A stretch of 64,000 nucleotides of DNA from Periweissella cryptocerci (GCF_004358325.1 NZ_CP037940.1:682001-746000), one strand, 5' to 3'. Counted from the stretch's first letter, positions 1 to 9,305 are shown. Notes: generated by a model from the sequence alone, not told the origin. Translations and numbers: made by a program.

Positions 1-1662
1 GTCAAACTTCGCTGGATCAACTGGTACAAATGCGACGTCGATTGGATTTTCATCCTTAATCTTAGCGTCGATTACAACTGGCTTGGTGTTACCGTTAGCT
101 TGAAGTTCGGCAACCTTATTGAAGACATCCTTAGCTTCGGCGATTGAAGTGACCGTGAAGCCAAGTGCGCCCATTGATTCAGCGTACTTTGCCCAGTCAG
201 CACCAATCAAATCGATTCCGTAAGGTTCTTGACCCAAGGCAATCTTTTCGTGCAAAATGAAACCAAGTTGCTTGTTTTCAAGTACGATATTGACAACTGG
301 CAAGCTGTACTTAACTTCAGTGAGCAAGTCTTGCATGTTCATTGCAAATCCACCATCACCGGAAACTGACCAAACTTGGCTATCAGGGAAGCTCAACTTA
401 GCCGCAATTCCGGCTGGCAAGCTGTAACCCATCGTAGCGAACCATTCAGACAAGCTCAACTTTTGGTTGGCGTTCATCTTAGCAGCACGGACACCCCAAG
501 CAGTGTTGTTACCAACATCAAGCGTGAAGACATCATCGTCACCTGCGTGGTTGCGCATTTCGCGGAGCACTGCTTCAGCAGACAAGCCCTTTGATTCGTC
601 ATCAGCAATTGCATCCATCCAAGTGTTCCAGTTAACCATATCAGCTTGAGCAGCCTTCAACCAGTTAGTCGTTTCAACCTTATCACCAGCAGCAATAGCT
701 GCACGCAAAAATAGTTGAGCATCGGCTAAGAAAGCGTAATCAATATCTGATTGCTTGCCCAAGTCAGCCATGTTGTTGTTGATTTGAATAAGCGTCTTAT
801 CACCTGGCAAGTAACGGCTAAATGGGTAGTTAGTACCAGCAAGGATAATCAAGTCAGCATCTTGAGTAACTTCAAATGCTGGCTTAGTTCCCAAACGACC
901 ACGCGCGCCCATTGCAGATGGGTGATCATCAGGAATGATACCCACGGCAGGCACAGTATTCACAACTGGAATACTGAACTTTTCACTAAATTCGATAACT
1001 TCCTTGCGGGCACTCATCAAGCCCTTACCAATCCACAATACTGGGCGCTTGGCATCAGCTACCAACTTGTTGAATTCAGCAACGCTATCAGCATTAACGG
1101 TGAGCTTTTCATCGTAAATGTGTTTAGCCGCAGTCTTAGCCGGCGTATATTCAATTTCTTGGGCGCTCAAATTATCAGGCACGATAACAACGGCTACCCC
1201 TTTACCTTCGTAAGCTGCCCGAATTGCTTGGTCAATCACGTAAGGAATTTGAGCAGCGTTAGTGATTGTCTTGTGATAAAGTGCCACATCGGCAAAAATA
1301 GGGTCTTCATTCAATTCTTGGAAATAGTTAGTGTTCATCAATTCAGTTGATGTTTGACCAACAATTGCAAGCAATGGAACGCGGTCCATCTTGGCATCGT
1401 ACAAACCGTTCAACAAGTGCGTTGCACCAGGTCCAGCAGAACCAAAGACCGCCCCAATCTTACCAGTTAGCTTAGCATCAGCTGCCGCAGCCAATGCACC
1501 AGCTTCTTCGTGCCGTACTTGAATATACTTCAAGTTTTCACGTTCGCGCCAGAACCCTTCGACTGTATTGTTGATTGAATCGGCGGGAATACCATAGATG
1601 TGATCGATATCCCAATTTACTAATACTTGTGCCAAAGCTTGGCCAGCCATTAATTTTGCCAT
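1..1662 (-). CDS. pox: Pyruvate oxidase, C-terminus cut by window edge
   Basis: Thiamine-diphosphate flavoenzyme converting pyruvate, phosphate and O2 to acetyl phosphate, CO2 and H2O2 in the cytosol. The reading frame is open to base 1 (554 codons), so roughly 30-50 C-terminal residues are missing. The protein begins MAKLMAGQALAQVLVNWD, has the catalytic Glu in RHEEAGALAA near residue 50 and the cofactor-binding motif GDGGFAMN near residue 435. The start at 1662 is preceded by an AGAGGAAT ribosome site. It is monocistronic as far as can be seen. Acetolactate synthase and other TPP decarboxylases share the fold, but the N-terminal sequence reads as the Pox/SpxB group. Confidence 0.93.
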   Translation of the reverse strand, partial: MAKLMAGQALAQVLVNWDIDHIYGIPADSINNTVEGFWRERENLKYIQVRHEEAGALAAAADAKLTGKIGAVFGSAGPGATHLLNGLYDAKMDRVPLLAIVGQTSTELMNTNYFQELNEDPIFADVALYHKTITNAAQIPYVIDQAIRAAYEGKGVAVVIVPDNLSAQEIEYTPAKTAAKHIYDEKLTVNADSVAEFNKLVADAKRPVLWIGKGLMSARKEVIEFSEKFSIPVVNTVPAVGIIPDDHPSAMGARGRLGTKPAFEVTQDADLIILAGTNYPFSRYLPGDKTLIQINNNMADLGKQSDIDYAFLADAQLFLRAAIAAGDKVETTNWLKAAQADMVNWNTWMDAIADDESKGLSAEAVLREMRNHAGDDDVFTLDVGNNTAWGVRAAKMNANQKLSLSEWFATMGYSLPAGIAAKLSFPDSQVWSVSGDGGFAMNMQDLLTEVKYSLPVVNIVLENKQLGFILHEKIALGQEPYGIDLIGADWAKYAESMGALGFTVTSIAEAKDVFNKVAELQANGNTKPVVIDAKIKDENPIDVAFVPVDPAKFD

Positions 1663-1826
1663 TATTTAATATTCCTCTTACTTTTTAAAAGTATTTTTCT
1701 ACAAAGAACATCTTAACTCTTTCGCTTACTAAATGGAAGCGAAATGGATGAAACTTTTTATTTTTTGCTGTGAATGCTTAAAAACATTACCTTATTTAAA
1801 TATGCACATCATCTAAGCACTAAAAA

Positions 1827-1853
1827 ACACCGCTGCCAATCCCACAGCGATGC
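1827..1853 (-). terminator. Hairpin terminator of the surface-protein operon
   Basis: Read leftward, an 8-bp stem CATCGCTG/CAGCGGTG (one wobble) with a short loop is followed by TTTTTT. It lies downstream of the last gene of the leftward operon that begins at 8379. Confidence 0.7.
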
Positions 1854-1917
1854 CTTTATTTTTCTCACTCGTTGAATATTCGCTTCCCAAAGTAATTTTT
1901 CTACGCCACCACCTGTG

Positions 1918-2343
1918 CTACTTACTCAAAAAATGTGCCATATTCTGATAAATCACTGCCTGTTTACGCATTATCATTGCTTGATCTTGCCGGATTTCAG
2001 CAATTAGCTTTGCTATATTGATGTTCACACGTTCTGAATTCATTAATTTTCCGCCTTGAACTGCTAAAATTGCCAGCTCTGCCGTATTAGCAATTTCATT
2101 AGTAAAAACAAAAATATCTCTGTGGTAAAAGTCGTCGCTTCGCGCCCAATTCACATCCACACCATCATATATAACAGCCTTTTTAATATGGTTGTTATCT
2201 TTATAGAGTGCCATCTGCCCACAACGAATAAAGTTCCCACTTGCTTCGGGATTATCCACCAAAATGACAATGTCAGCTTCATTGCCGTCAAATCCCATCA
2301 ATTTTTCCTGCTTCACAGCTACATATAATTTAGATGTTTTCAT
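1918..2343 (-). CDS. Hypothetical protein, 141 aa
   Basis: I do not recognise the family. The protein is soluble, without signal peptide or membrane segment, and opens with a short beta-rich part (KLYVAVKQEKLMGF) followed by an NEADIVILVDNP stretch, ending in a probable helix (INIAKLIAEIRQDQAMIMRK). It is the last gene of the leftward surface operon, 42 bases after the small membrane protein, and directly precedes the terminator. The ribosome site is weak (AGAAAG). The context suggests co-transcription with the WxL genes, but nothing in the sequence states a function. Confidence 0.6.
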   Translation of the reverse strand: MKTSKLYVAVKQEKLMGFDGNEADIVILVDNPEASGNFIRCGQMALYKDNNHIKKAVIYDGVDVNWARSDDFYHRDIFVFTNEIANTAELAILAVQGGKLMNSERVNINIAKLIAEIRQDQAMIMRKQAVIYQNMAHFLSK

Positions 2344-2385
2344 ATTTCACGCTTTCTAAATTTTTAACTTGTCAATATTAACTAT

Positions 2386-2580
2386 TTAGCCTAATTTCAC
2401 TTTTTCAATGCACCATTTCAATATTAATTTTCGATTCTCAGCACTTAATAACCCGTGCGTATTGGTATTTTTGGTTTGTTGATCTTGGCGTTTCAAATAC
2501 CGATGCATTAAATACCAACTACACAGTGTTACGACCAACAATACCCACCCGATGATTGTTGTTTTCGTAAACTCATCCAT
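2386..2580 (-). CDS. Small single-span membrane protein, 64 aa
   Basis: One transmembrane helix (about residues 8-26, TIIGWVLLVVTLCSWYLM) followed by a basic, hydrophilic tail. It has a strong AAAGGGGG ribosome site and lies 61 bases after the PrsA-like gene in the leftward surface operon. No family recognised. The basic residues after the helix predict an outside N-terminus and a cytoplasmic tail. Confidence 0.6.
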   Translation of the reverse strand: MDEFTKTTIIGWVLLVVTLCSWYLMHRYLKRQDQQTKNTNTHGLLSAENRKLILKWCIEKVKLG

Positions 2581-2641
2581 TTTATCAAGCCCCCTTTAAA
2601 CTCACTACAGGTTTACGCCCACTATCAGTATATTAATGCTG

Positions 2642-3544
2642 TTACTGTGCAAATTTTCCAACGGCAGCTAACGTTTTATCCCTAACATCAACGTTACTTT
2701 GCTTGTATAACCGCTGATAAATCGACAGCGCAGAGCGTCCGTTAGTCCCTGCCATATAATCATTAATAATTTGTGTGGTCAAAATGTCCTTATATTTAGC
2801 AACAGAACCTTTGCCAGGATTCTTGAGCATTTTGATGACATAATATCCATTACTCCCCTTAATGGGTTCGGGACTAATCTGATTATTCGCTAAAGTAAAG
2901 GCCACCTTTTTAATTGCTGGATCAACATTAATTGATGTTGAATTAAACGCCGGCATAATACCTTGATTGCCGTTAGTCGTTGTATCTAATGACTGCGTTG
3001 CCAGTATTTTCTCAAAAGACTTGCCAGCTTTTAATTCTTGAATAACTTTGAGCGCAGTTACCTTATTTCCAACCATAATGTCAGCAACCGTCACGTTTGG
3101 ATAGTATTGTTTGAACTGTTGCTGTAAATCAGCTTTCGTAATTTTAACGTTCGCTTTAATTGCTTCACGGGCAATTAAATTCTTTTTGATTTGTGCTTTA
3201 TATGTGTCTGGAGTATACCCACTTTGTTTCAGTGCTTTGCTCCAATCTGACACGCTATACATTGCGCGACTAGTCTGATAGCTCCCCTTAACCATTGTGT
3301 TGGTAACTTTATCACCATATTTTGCCGCTAAAATTTGGTCAAGCGTGGCCTGTCTTAATATGTTTTTGGCTTCCGGCATTGTTTTGATTTTTTGATAATA
3401 ATCAGCTTGTGAGATTTTACCGTATTTAGTTGTAACTAATGTTGGATCCGCCATTTTCTGAGCGATTATCCAAGTAACACTAACAATGCTGACAATGACT
3501 ATTAGTACGGGCACTACCTTATTAATTTGTTCTTTGATCATCAT
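2642..3544 (-). CDS. Membrane-anchored PrsA-like peptidyl-prolyl isomerase
   Basis: Extracytoplasmic foldase of the PrsA/parvulin type. The layout is an N-terminal membrane anchor (about residues 9-28), a SurA-like N-domain, a parvulin-type domain at about 150-240 (VADIMVGNKVTALKVIQEL, then GIMPAFNSTS and SNGYYVIKML) and a C-terminal helical part. Unlike the PrsA at 44720-45682 it has no lipobox cysteine, so it is anchored by the uncleaved helix. Its start overlaps the end of the DUF916/DUF3324 gene by 4 bases (ATGA), which implies translational coupling. A dedicated chaperone for the WxL-operon products is my inference from that coupling. Confidence 0.82.
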   Translation of the reverse strand: MMIKEQINKVVPVLIVIVSIVSVTWIIAQKMADPTLVTTKYGKISQADYYQKIKTMPEAKNILRQATLDQILAAKYGDKVTNTMVKGSYQTSRAMYSVSDWSKALKQSGYTPDTYKAQIKKNLIAREAIKANVKITKADLQQQFKQYYPNVTVADIMVGNKVTALKVIQELKAGKSFEKILATQSLDTTTNGNQGIMPAFNSTSINVDPAIKKVAFTLANNQISPEPIKGSNGYYVIKMLKNPGKGSVAKYKDILTTQIINDYMAGTNGRSALSIYQRLYKQSNVDVRDKTLAAVGKFAQ

Positions 3545-4581
3545 TTATCCCCTTGTTCTGCAATGATGGCCCGCAATTCTTTTTCTTTTTTCTTCATTCG
3601 TAAATAAATGAAGAAAATAACTAGTAGTAGTAATACAACTCCCGCTACAATAAACCACCATGTGTAGTTATGCTTGATTGTGACATCTTTTCGATTTAGC
3701 GCCCGGGCCTTGGCTCCGTTAATAGTAAAATCACGTTTAAAATGCCAAGTGCTCAGGCCGGATATCAATTTCAAATCCATTCTGTATTTACCGGCGACCA
3801 GATCTTTACCATTTAATTGCGTTGGGAAATTAAATTGAGAATTAGGTGCAATCTGCATGCCCGCTTTCTTGGCCGAATAGAGCACTTTCTGATTACCTTG
3901 CTTTGTAACTTTAGTAATGACTTTGACTTGATTCAAATACGTTGCTGTTTTATTGACTAAGGCACTACTAATTACATTTCGATAATTAATTTGTGCTGGC
4001 TGCACCTTAGTTAACTTCATCACTGGTTTGACTGGTTGATTACTTTCACGGAGCACAATCCCGACGACATATGCATACCGGTTAATAATTGACATTCCTT
4101 TGGCAGCATTGGTTTGCTTGCCTTCAACCGGTTTGAATGTAATTCCACCAGCAAGCACGCCCTTAAATTTTTTTTGCGGTACTTGCAGTTTAAACGTGAC
4201 GGTAGTCTTGGATTTTGCTGGTATTTTTACAGACCGAGTCGTTTTTAAAATATTGGCCATGTCAGCTGGCGCCGAACCGTCAAGTTTCAAGCTTGGAGCA
4301 GTGTAATCAACGACCCCGTTCACGTTAGTTTTAGCCGCATTAATAATCGGTTTGACCTGAACAGCTTTTTTGGTCTCGTTAACCAGGACAACTTTCAATG
4401 TTTGTGTCGATCCTGGCTTAACTTTCAAGTCAAAATATGTGTGCAGACTATTCACCTGATTCTTAGGTAGGATAGGATTAACTGAAAATGGAAGTGCACT
4501 GGCATGGCCAATCGTCGTCGCCCCAATAAACATCGCAATTGTTGCTGCAATGGCCAATAAAATTTTTGTTAGTTTTGACAT
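3541..4581 (-). CDS. WxL-interacting protein, DUF916 and DUF3324
   Basis: Cell-surface partner of WxL proteins (WxIP family). After a signal peptide ending near GHASA comes the DUF916 peptidoglycan-binding domain (starting FSVNPILPKNQ, about residues 30-150), then DUF3324 (about 160-300), a C-terminal membrane helix (WWFIVAGVVLLLLVIFFIYL) and a charged cytoplasmic tail. This is the canonical layout. The frame extends to an ATG at 4596, but GGGGAG sits seven bases before the ATG at 4581, so I use that start. The gene follows the large WxL gene and overlaps the PrsA-like gene. Confidence 0.92.
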   Translation of the reverse strand: MSKLTKILLAIAATIAMFIGATTIGHASALPFSVNPILPKNQVNSLHTYFDLKVKPGSTQTLKVVLVNETKKAVQVKPIINAAKTNVNGVVDYTAPSLKLDGSAPADMANILKTTRSVKIPAKSKTTVTFKLQVPQKKFKGVLAGGITFKPVEGKQTNAAKGMSIINRYAYVVGIVLRESNQPVKPVMKLTKVQPAQINYRNVISSALVNKTATYLNQVKVITKVTKQGNQKVLYSAKKAGMQIAPNSQFNFPTQLNGKDLVAGKYRMDLKLISGLSTWHFKRDFTINGAKARALNRKDVTIKHNYTWWFIVAGVVLLLLVIFFIYLRMKKKEKELRAIIAEQGDK

Positions 4582-4637
4582 ATTCATTCTCCCCATTCTT
4601 GGTTATTATGTACGCCACCAACAAGCGGTGGCTGAAA

Positions 4638-6905
4638 TTAATTACTAGGTGTATCACTTAGCGTCCACGTAATTGATGCTTGATACGCTGTTGATTTTGC
4701 ATTTTGCCCATTTACAACATTCAATGCAACGTCTTTATCTACTTCACGACTAGTTTTAGCACCGGCTTCACCAGTAATAGTTGCCAAGTCATTAGCTGAA
4801 CCAAAATTACCAAGAAATGTGCCATGGCCTTCGTTCTCTGGTGCCGAAATTATCGTAGTTGCCACATTTGGCACTAGTTCATTTGTAGTAAATGAACTAC
4901 TCATTCCATTACCAACGACATTCGGTGTTGGTAATGAATTATCAGTCGCTACCTTAAGCGCTCCATTTTGATAATCTAATGACGTGATTGGCAGGACATC
5001 CCCATCACTGTCTTTGAAATTAGAAATCATTGCATTCAGCTTCCAACCTGATTTATCAGGGCGACGATCTGACACTTGAACATATGGTACCGAATTTTTT
5101 GTACCATCACTGTATTTCTGTGATGTCGCATAGTATTTTTGTGCACCAGTACTAATCGTTTGCGTGCCAAAATTAAACGATGGTGCATAGTCTAATGTTA
5201 ATGATCCACTAGTTGGATTAGCGGCGGCGTTGCCAGTCACTGTATCAACCGGCTTAACCGGCTGACTGACATTCGGATTGCTTGGGTCTAGCGGGCTAAC
5301 CGTGACTGGTGTATACGTGACTACTGTTGTTTCATCGCTACCATCAAAAGCCCCAGTAACCACCGTTTTGTCAGCAGTATATCCCGGTAATAGTGGTGTC
5401 TCAATCGAATAACTTTTACTGGATAGTCCACTAGTTGTGTTACTCCCATTTTTAACTACCACATCGTCAATATATGATCCTGCTGCTTGACCTTTAATCT
5501 GATAATGGACTGTCATTGACCCAGCTTTGCTGTAATCGAGGACGAAATTATTATCGCTATCATTTTGGCCGACCGTAAATTGTTGTGGTGCCGTCATTGC
5601 ATAGCCCTTAACTTTCGGCGCAATATAGACATAATCCGGGTCGAAATTAGCTAATTTTTGAGCATCGGCCAGATAACTTGCATCCGGGATTACCGTGATT
5701 ACGTCCCCTACATTTGCGATTGCGCCCGTTGATTTCGTAAAATTAAAATCACTAGGATTAGCAACTGACGCGTTTGCTTTACCATCAAACGTTACGTTAG
5801 CGGTTTTAACTGGCATACTGTAATCATTTAGTTTGAAGTTAAAATTATTATCTGAGTTACTTGAATCTGATGCCACAACCCCCATCGCATAACCTTGATT
5901 CTGCATCGACGCCGGAATTGTCATTGTCCACGTTTTTGCATCGGTGTTCGAGCCATACGTTTGGTTCAGTAATGTCCCGATAACTGGTAATTTTTTAGCA
6001 TTATCAGGAATTGAAATGGTTAATTTTCCCGTACTTGCTGAATACGAAATTGTGATGTTTTCGTAACCGCTTGTTAGGCTAGAGTTAATCGACGCAACTT
6101 GATTACCTGGATTATTATCCAATTTATCGTTCTTATTCGCGCCATCAACCGCAATTAATTTACCGCTCCCATCAGTGAATCGCCAATTAATAACCTGTTC
6201 AGTAGCACCCACTGGTGAACCAGAATTCGCTTTCACACTTTGATTATTACCAGGAACTGCACTCATACCATCAGTGAACGGTCCCGCACTTATATACGAT
6301 GTGATGGTATCAGCATTTTTAGCATCTTTATTATTAAAATCCCCCATGTTGAAGTTATTAGTACCAATATAGTGGGTATCACCATTATTGGCGTACATGT
6401 CATAGACTAGTCCGAATGCGTTCGGTAATCCCCAGAGTCCAAGCCCCGCACCGGCGACACCCGATGCGATTTTGTTTGGGTTTACTGGCGCAAAGACGAC
6501 TGAAATTCCGTCACCTGTTGTATCAGAGAAACCAATTTGTCCCGTTATTTTAAAATCTTGCCCAAAATTAATTTGATTAGTGAATCCTACCGCACCAACT
6601 TCACCTGTGCTGCTTCTAGACGTCAATGAGGCGGTCAATACATTACCACTAATTGTCGGTGTTTTCGCCGAACCGCTACTTTTAAACAAATCACCAACTT
6701 TTGAATTCGCACTTGTATAAGTGTGGGTATTATCAAAATCTGAAACCGTAGTTACATCAGTATTCGTATCGGCGTGCACAACAGTGGGAGATACATTCAT
6801 CTTGATTAACGATTCAGGTATCACGCCTACACTAGCAATCATCAGTAATGCAGCTCCACTGATTGCCACCCGCTTTTTCCAATAACTATGCTTATATCTA
6901 CCCAT
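4638..6905 (-). CDS. WxL-domain surface adhesin with L-type lectin and MucBP domains
   Basis: Secreted, wall-associated protein of 755 aa. After a long signal region (cleavage probably after VVHAD, residue ~46) there is an L-type (legume-like) lectin domain at about 55-370 (FGLVYDMYANNGDTHYIGTN), a linker, a MucBP repeat at about 465-535 (MTVHYQIKGQAAGSYI), a Pro-rich spacer, and a C-terminal WxL domain at about 575-755. The two WxL motifs are WKL (SGWKLNAMI) and the terminal WTLSDTPSN. It is likely to bind glycans or mucin and to be held non-covalently on peptidoglycan. Start is supported by AAAGGG eight bases upstream. Confidence 0.93.
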   Translation of the reverse strand: MGRYKHSYWKKRVAISGAALLMIASVGVIPESLIKMNVSPTVVHADTNTDVTTVSDFDNTHTYTSANSKVGDLFKSSGSAKTPTISGNVLTASLTSRSSTGEVGAVGFTNQINFGQDFKITGQIGFSDTTGDGISVVFAPVNPNKIASGVAGAGLGLWGLPNAFGLVYDMYANNGDTHYIGTNNFNMGDFNNKDAKNADTITSYISAGPFTDGMSAVPGNNQSVKANSGSPVGATEQVINWRFTDGSGKLIAVDGANKNDKLDNNPGNQVASINSSLTSGYENITISYSASTGKLTISIPDNAKKLPVIGTLLNQTYGSNTDAKTWTMTIPASMQNQGYAMGVVASDSSNSDNNFNFKLNDYSMPVKTANVTFDGKANASVANPSDFNFTKSTGAIANVGDVITVIPDASYLADAQKLANFDPDYVYIAPKVKGYAMTAPQQFTVGQNDSDNNFVLDYSKAGSMTVHYQIKGQAAGSYIDDVVVKNGSNTTSGLSSKSYSIETPLLPGYTADKTVVTGAFDGSDETTVVTYTPVTVSPLDPSNPNVSQPVKPVDTVTGNAAANPTSGSLTLDYAPSFNFGTQTISTGAQKYYATSQKYSDGTKNSVPYVQVSDRRPDKSGWKLNAMISNFKDSDGDVLPITSLDYQNGALKVATDNSLPTPNVVGNGMSSSFTTNELVPNVATTIISAPENEGHGTFLGNFGSANDLATITGEAGAKTSREVDKDVALNVVNGQNAKSTAYQASITWTLSDTPSN

Positions 6906-7043
6906 TTGCTTTCCCTTTCCATACGTTTAATTCTCGCATTAATAAATTGGCCAGAGATCAACGCTCCAATTATCTTGTTTAGAACGCTCATCTCCACCCA
7001 ATTCAAAAATGAATTGAGTGACAAATATTAACCCACAAATTAA

Positions 7044-7826
7044 TTAGTTAGCTGGTGTATCTGCTAAAGTCCAATCAATTGTTGCGGTATACTTTTGTGC
7101 CTTGGCGTTACCACCATTAGGCACTTCAAGCGTAACGGCCTTATCAGTATCTCGTGAACTAGTAGTACCATCAGTGGCTGTATCAGTAGCAGATCCCAAA
7201 TCACTATTAGAACCAAAACTATCTACCCATGTACCGGCACCGGCACCTTTAGCTGCTGAGGCAACTGTGGCTGCATTGGCAGGATCCAAGGTAACGTTTG
7301 AAACAGTTGGTGCAACGGCATTATTTGTTGTTGCCTTCACAGCAGCAGAATTAGCTAAACTGATTTGCGCACCAGTCAATTCGTTTGCACCACTTGTAAA
7401 CTTAGATACCTTGGCACTCAAATTCCACCCAGCGTCAGAACCCCGGTTATCAGTTACTTGGGCATACAATGGGGCAGCTGCTTGTTTAGCATCAGTAAAT
7501 GATTGTGCGGTCGCTTCGTACGTCTTGGTAGCTGTGGTGATTTGTTGTGAACCAAAATCAAAATTTGAAATGTAATCAATTGACAAAGGTCCAGACGTAC
7601 CTGGTGTCACTGGGGTATCTGGATTAGTTGGATCCACTGGGACAACTGGTGTGTCTGGATCAGTTGGATTAACTGGCGTAGTTGGTGTTGTAGAAGTACT
7701 TGGAACGAATGCTACTTGACCAGTTGTTGAATATGCGGCAGAGTCATCTGCGTTTGCAATAACTGGAACTGCGCCCAAAATAACGGTTGCTAAAAGTGAT
7801 GATGCTACTAATTTAGTAATTTTCAT
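7044..7826 (-). CDS. WxL-domain surface protein, small
   Basis: Secreted 260-aa protein with a signal peptide ending VIANADD, a short Pro/Thr/Asp repeat spacer (TNPDTPV units, about residues 45-80) and a WxL domain over the rest, with motifs WNL (DAGWNLSAKV) and terminal WTLADTPAN. The frame extends to 7868, but the ATG at 7826 (MKITKLVASS) has GGGAG at proper spacing and begins the signal peptide. It lies between the LPQTG gene and the large WxL gene and shares about the same WxL domain as the latter. Confidence 0.93.
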   Translation of the reverse strand: MKITKLVASSLLATVILGAVPVIANADDSAAYSTTGQVAFVPSTSTTPTTPVNPTDPDTPVVPVDPTNPDTPVTPGTSGPLSIDYISNFDFGSQQITTATKTYEATAQSFTDAKQAAAPLYAQVTDNRGSDAGWNLSAKVSKFTSGANELTGAQISLANSAAVKATTNNAVAPTVSNVTLDPANAATVASAAKGAGAGTWVDSFGSNSDLGSATDTATDGTTSSRDTDKAVTLEVPNGGNAKAQKYTATIDWTLADTPAN

Positions 7827-7932
7827 GTTTATTTTCTCCCGAAATATGTTTTGTATATCCCAATACAATATTTTTACTGAACTACTTGAAATGCTACTGT
7901 GCTATCGCTTGATATCGATACCACATCTAGTG

Positions 7933-8379
7933 TTACTGAACTACGACGCCTCGATGGTGAATGTTTTTCCGATATAAAATTATCAAAAAAGCACTTAGCA
8001 AAAGGCCTAATCCCAAAACTTGGATGCTACGTTGCAATGAATCTACTACCATCCCAGTTTGTGGCAACACTGAATTTTGGTGCTGATTTGCGGAAATAAT
8101 CCCGTTAGTCGGTAATGTTCCGTTCGACCCAGATGATATTTTGTGACCCACCGGCCCATTAGTACCTGCCGTGTGACTAATGTCACCGCCATTATTTCCT
8201 GGCATTGGTGGATAGGCAACTGGGCCGTTTTGATCTGGTCCATACACCCATTCAATAACCCCTTTTGTTGCATACAGTTTTGTTGTGGCTGCACTCGCAT
8301 GTGTTGTCATTCCAATACCCAAGCTACCAATCATAACTAGCAATAATGTTACCGAAACCACCTTTGTTAACAGTTTCAA
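7933..8379 (-). CDS. LPxTG-anchored small surface protein of the WxL locus
   Basis: 148-aa secreted protein: signal peptide (MKLLTKVVSVTLLLVMIGSL, cleavage near THASA), a Gly/Pro/Asn-rich low-complexity middle, the sorting motif LPQTG at about residue 107, a hydrophobic helix (VLGLGLLLSAFLIILY) and a basic tail. Small proteins of this layout are regular members of WxL clusters. The start codon is TTG at 8379, chosen because AGGGGG lies seven bases upstream and the signal peptide begins there. As first gene it probably follows the operon promoter in 8380-8530. It needs a housekeeping sortase, because the neighbouring sortase gene is decayed. Confidence 0.88.
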   Translation of the reverse strand: MKLLTKVVSVTLLLVMIGSLGIGMTTHASAATTKLYATKGVIEWVYGPDQNGPVAYPPMPGNNGGDISHTAGTNGPVGHKISSGSNGTLPTNGIISANQHQNSVLPQTGMVVDSLQRSIQVLGLGLLLSAFLIILYRKNIHHRGVVVQ

Positions 8380-8531
8380 TTAATTACCCCCTTCATCCAT
8401 ATTTGCGAAAAAATGACCCAAAACCAACAACTCCAAAACCGTCTAATAATCCATGTTTTCTAGACAGTTTAGTGATAATGCCTTATTTCAAGGCATTGAA
8501 CATAATTTTCATTGAAATTCGCGTATTTTTA

Positions 8532-8560
8532 GGAGTTCGGGTTTATATAACCCGAACTCC
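8532..8560. repeat. Palindrome P1 with 10-bp arms
   Basis: Arms GGAGTTCGGG / CCCGAACTCC pair perfectly around the AT-rich centre TTTATATAA. A matching palindrome in opposite orientation lies at 9279-9305. There is no clear T-tract for leftward transcription; rightward only TTT follows. Possible roles are a bidirectional terminator or a recombinase or regulator site. The rest of 8380-8530 holds no gene and presumably the surface-operon promoter. Confidence 0.7.
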
Positions 8561-8659
8561 TTTCAAACACATTTCAAAAAATTAAACATTATAAAAAGTA
8601 AAACAAGACAAAAGTTATAATTCGTTTTTATATAGTTTGTATTATCGCTTGGATATTAT

Positions 8660-9108
8660 TATGTTTTATAAATAAGTGTTCCGCGTAATAAATTCGTTGT
8701 CGTCATTTACATAAAAATTAATACTGGTTTTGTGAATTGATCTGTAATGACGTATTCATTGGATTAATAGTTTGAATGTGATCAATTCGATAGGTGTACA
8801 AAGTTTGTTGTTAGTAACATAAACTTTGGCACTTTTTTTGCTTTTTCTAACGCGCAAATAGTGTTTTTCCATCGTGAACATTGTGACCAGTAATGCAAAA
8901 TTTCCGCACCCATTTTTTCATCAGCTTCAAAGTTGGCGCCAACAAGAAGCGATGAATTATCGATTCCGTAGACGATTGGAATATTTACATTGTACTTTGG
9001 AATGATGATTCGTCCCAGTTTATGAACTCTTTGAAAGCTTTGTTGATAAAATGAATGTAAATCGTAGTCATGTACTTTCATAATCAAAGCTATTATTATT
9101 GATTGGAA
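8660..9108 (-). pseudogene. Decayed class A sortase gene
   Basis: The longest frame (stop at 8782) contains LGRIIIPKYNVNIPIVYG and ANFEADEKMG, which is the beta-strand region of sortase A. After MG the homology jumps frame: TGHNVHDGKTLFAR carries the catalytic His motif, then KSAKVYVTNNKL in a third frame, then YTYRIDHIQTINP, then NEYVITDQFTKPVLI, then a NDDNEFITR-like end. At least four frameshifts separate these pieces, and no TLxTC cysteine is visible at the end. The N-terminal membrane anchor is not intact either. It lies just upstream of the LPQTG gene, so it was probably the dedicated sortase of the WxL locus. The call rests on motif reading only. Confidence 0.8.
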
Positions 9109-9278
9109 ATTGAATCGTTGGCAAACTGTATACACAACTCCATTTTTACCAATATAAATAATAATAAATTGAATACGCACAAATAAAATTATGAAATACG
9201 CCGAACACTATTTGCTATATACTGCTTTACTTATTATAAAAAGATTAATTTTTTTATTAATTAATTTTGAATGTTTAG

Positions 9279-9305
9279 GGGTTCGGGTTATATAAACCCG
9301 AACCC
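9279..9305. repeat. Palindrome P2, inverted partner of P1
   Basis: Arms GGGTTCGGG / CCCGAACCC around TTATATAAA, which is the reverse complement of the P1 centre. One arm pair differs from P1 by a compensatory change (A-T to G-C), so pairing is kept. It lies about 50 bases downstream of the integrase stop. The pair P1/P2 encloses the sortase remnant. Confidence 0.7.

Noticed and set aside
6842..7024. 60-codon frame before the large WxL gene
   Set aside because: It overlaps the start of the large WxL gene in another frame and shows no coding features.
7102..7575. 157-codon open frame opposite the small WxL gene
   Set aside because: It is the antisense shadow of the Thr/Ala/Asp-rich WxL coding sequence and has no ribosome site.
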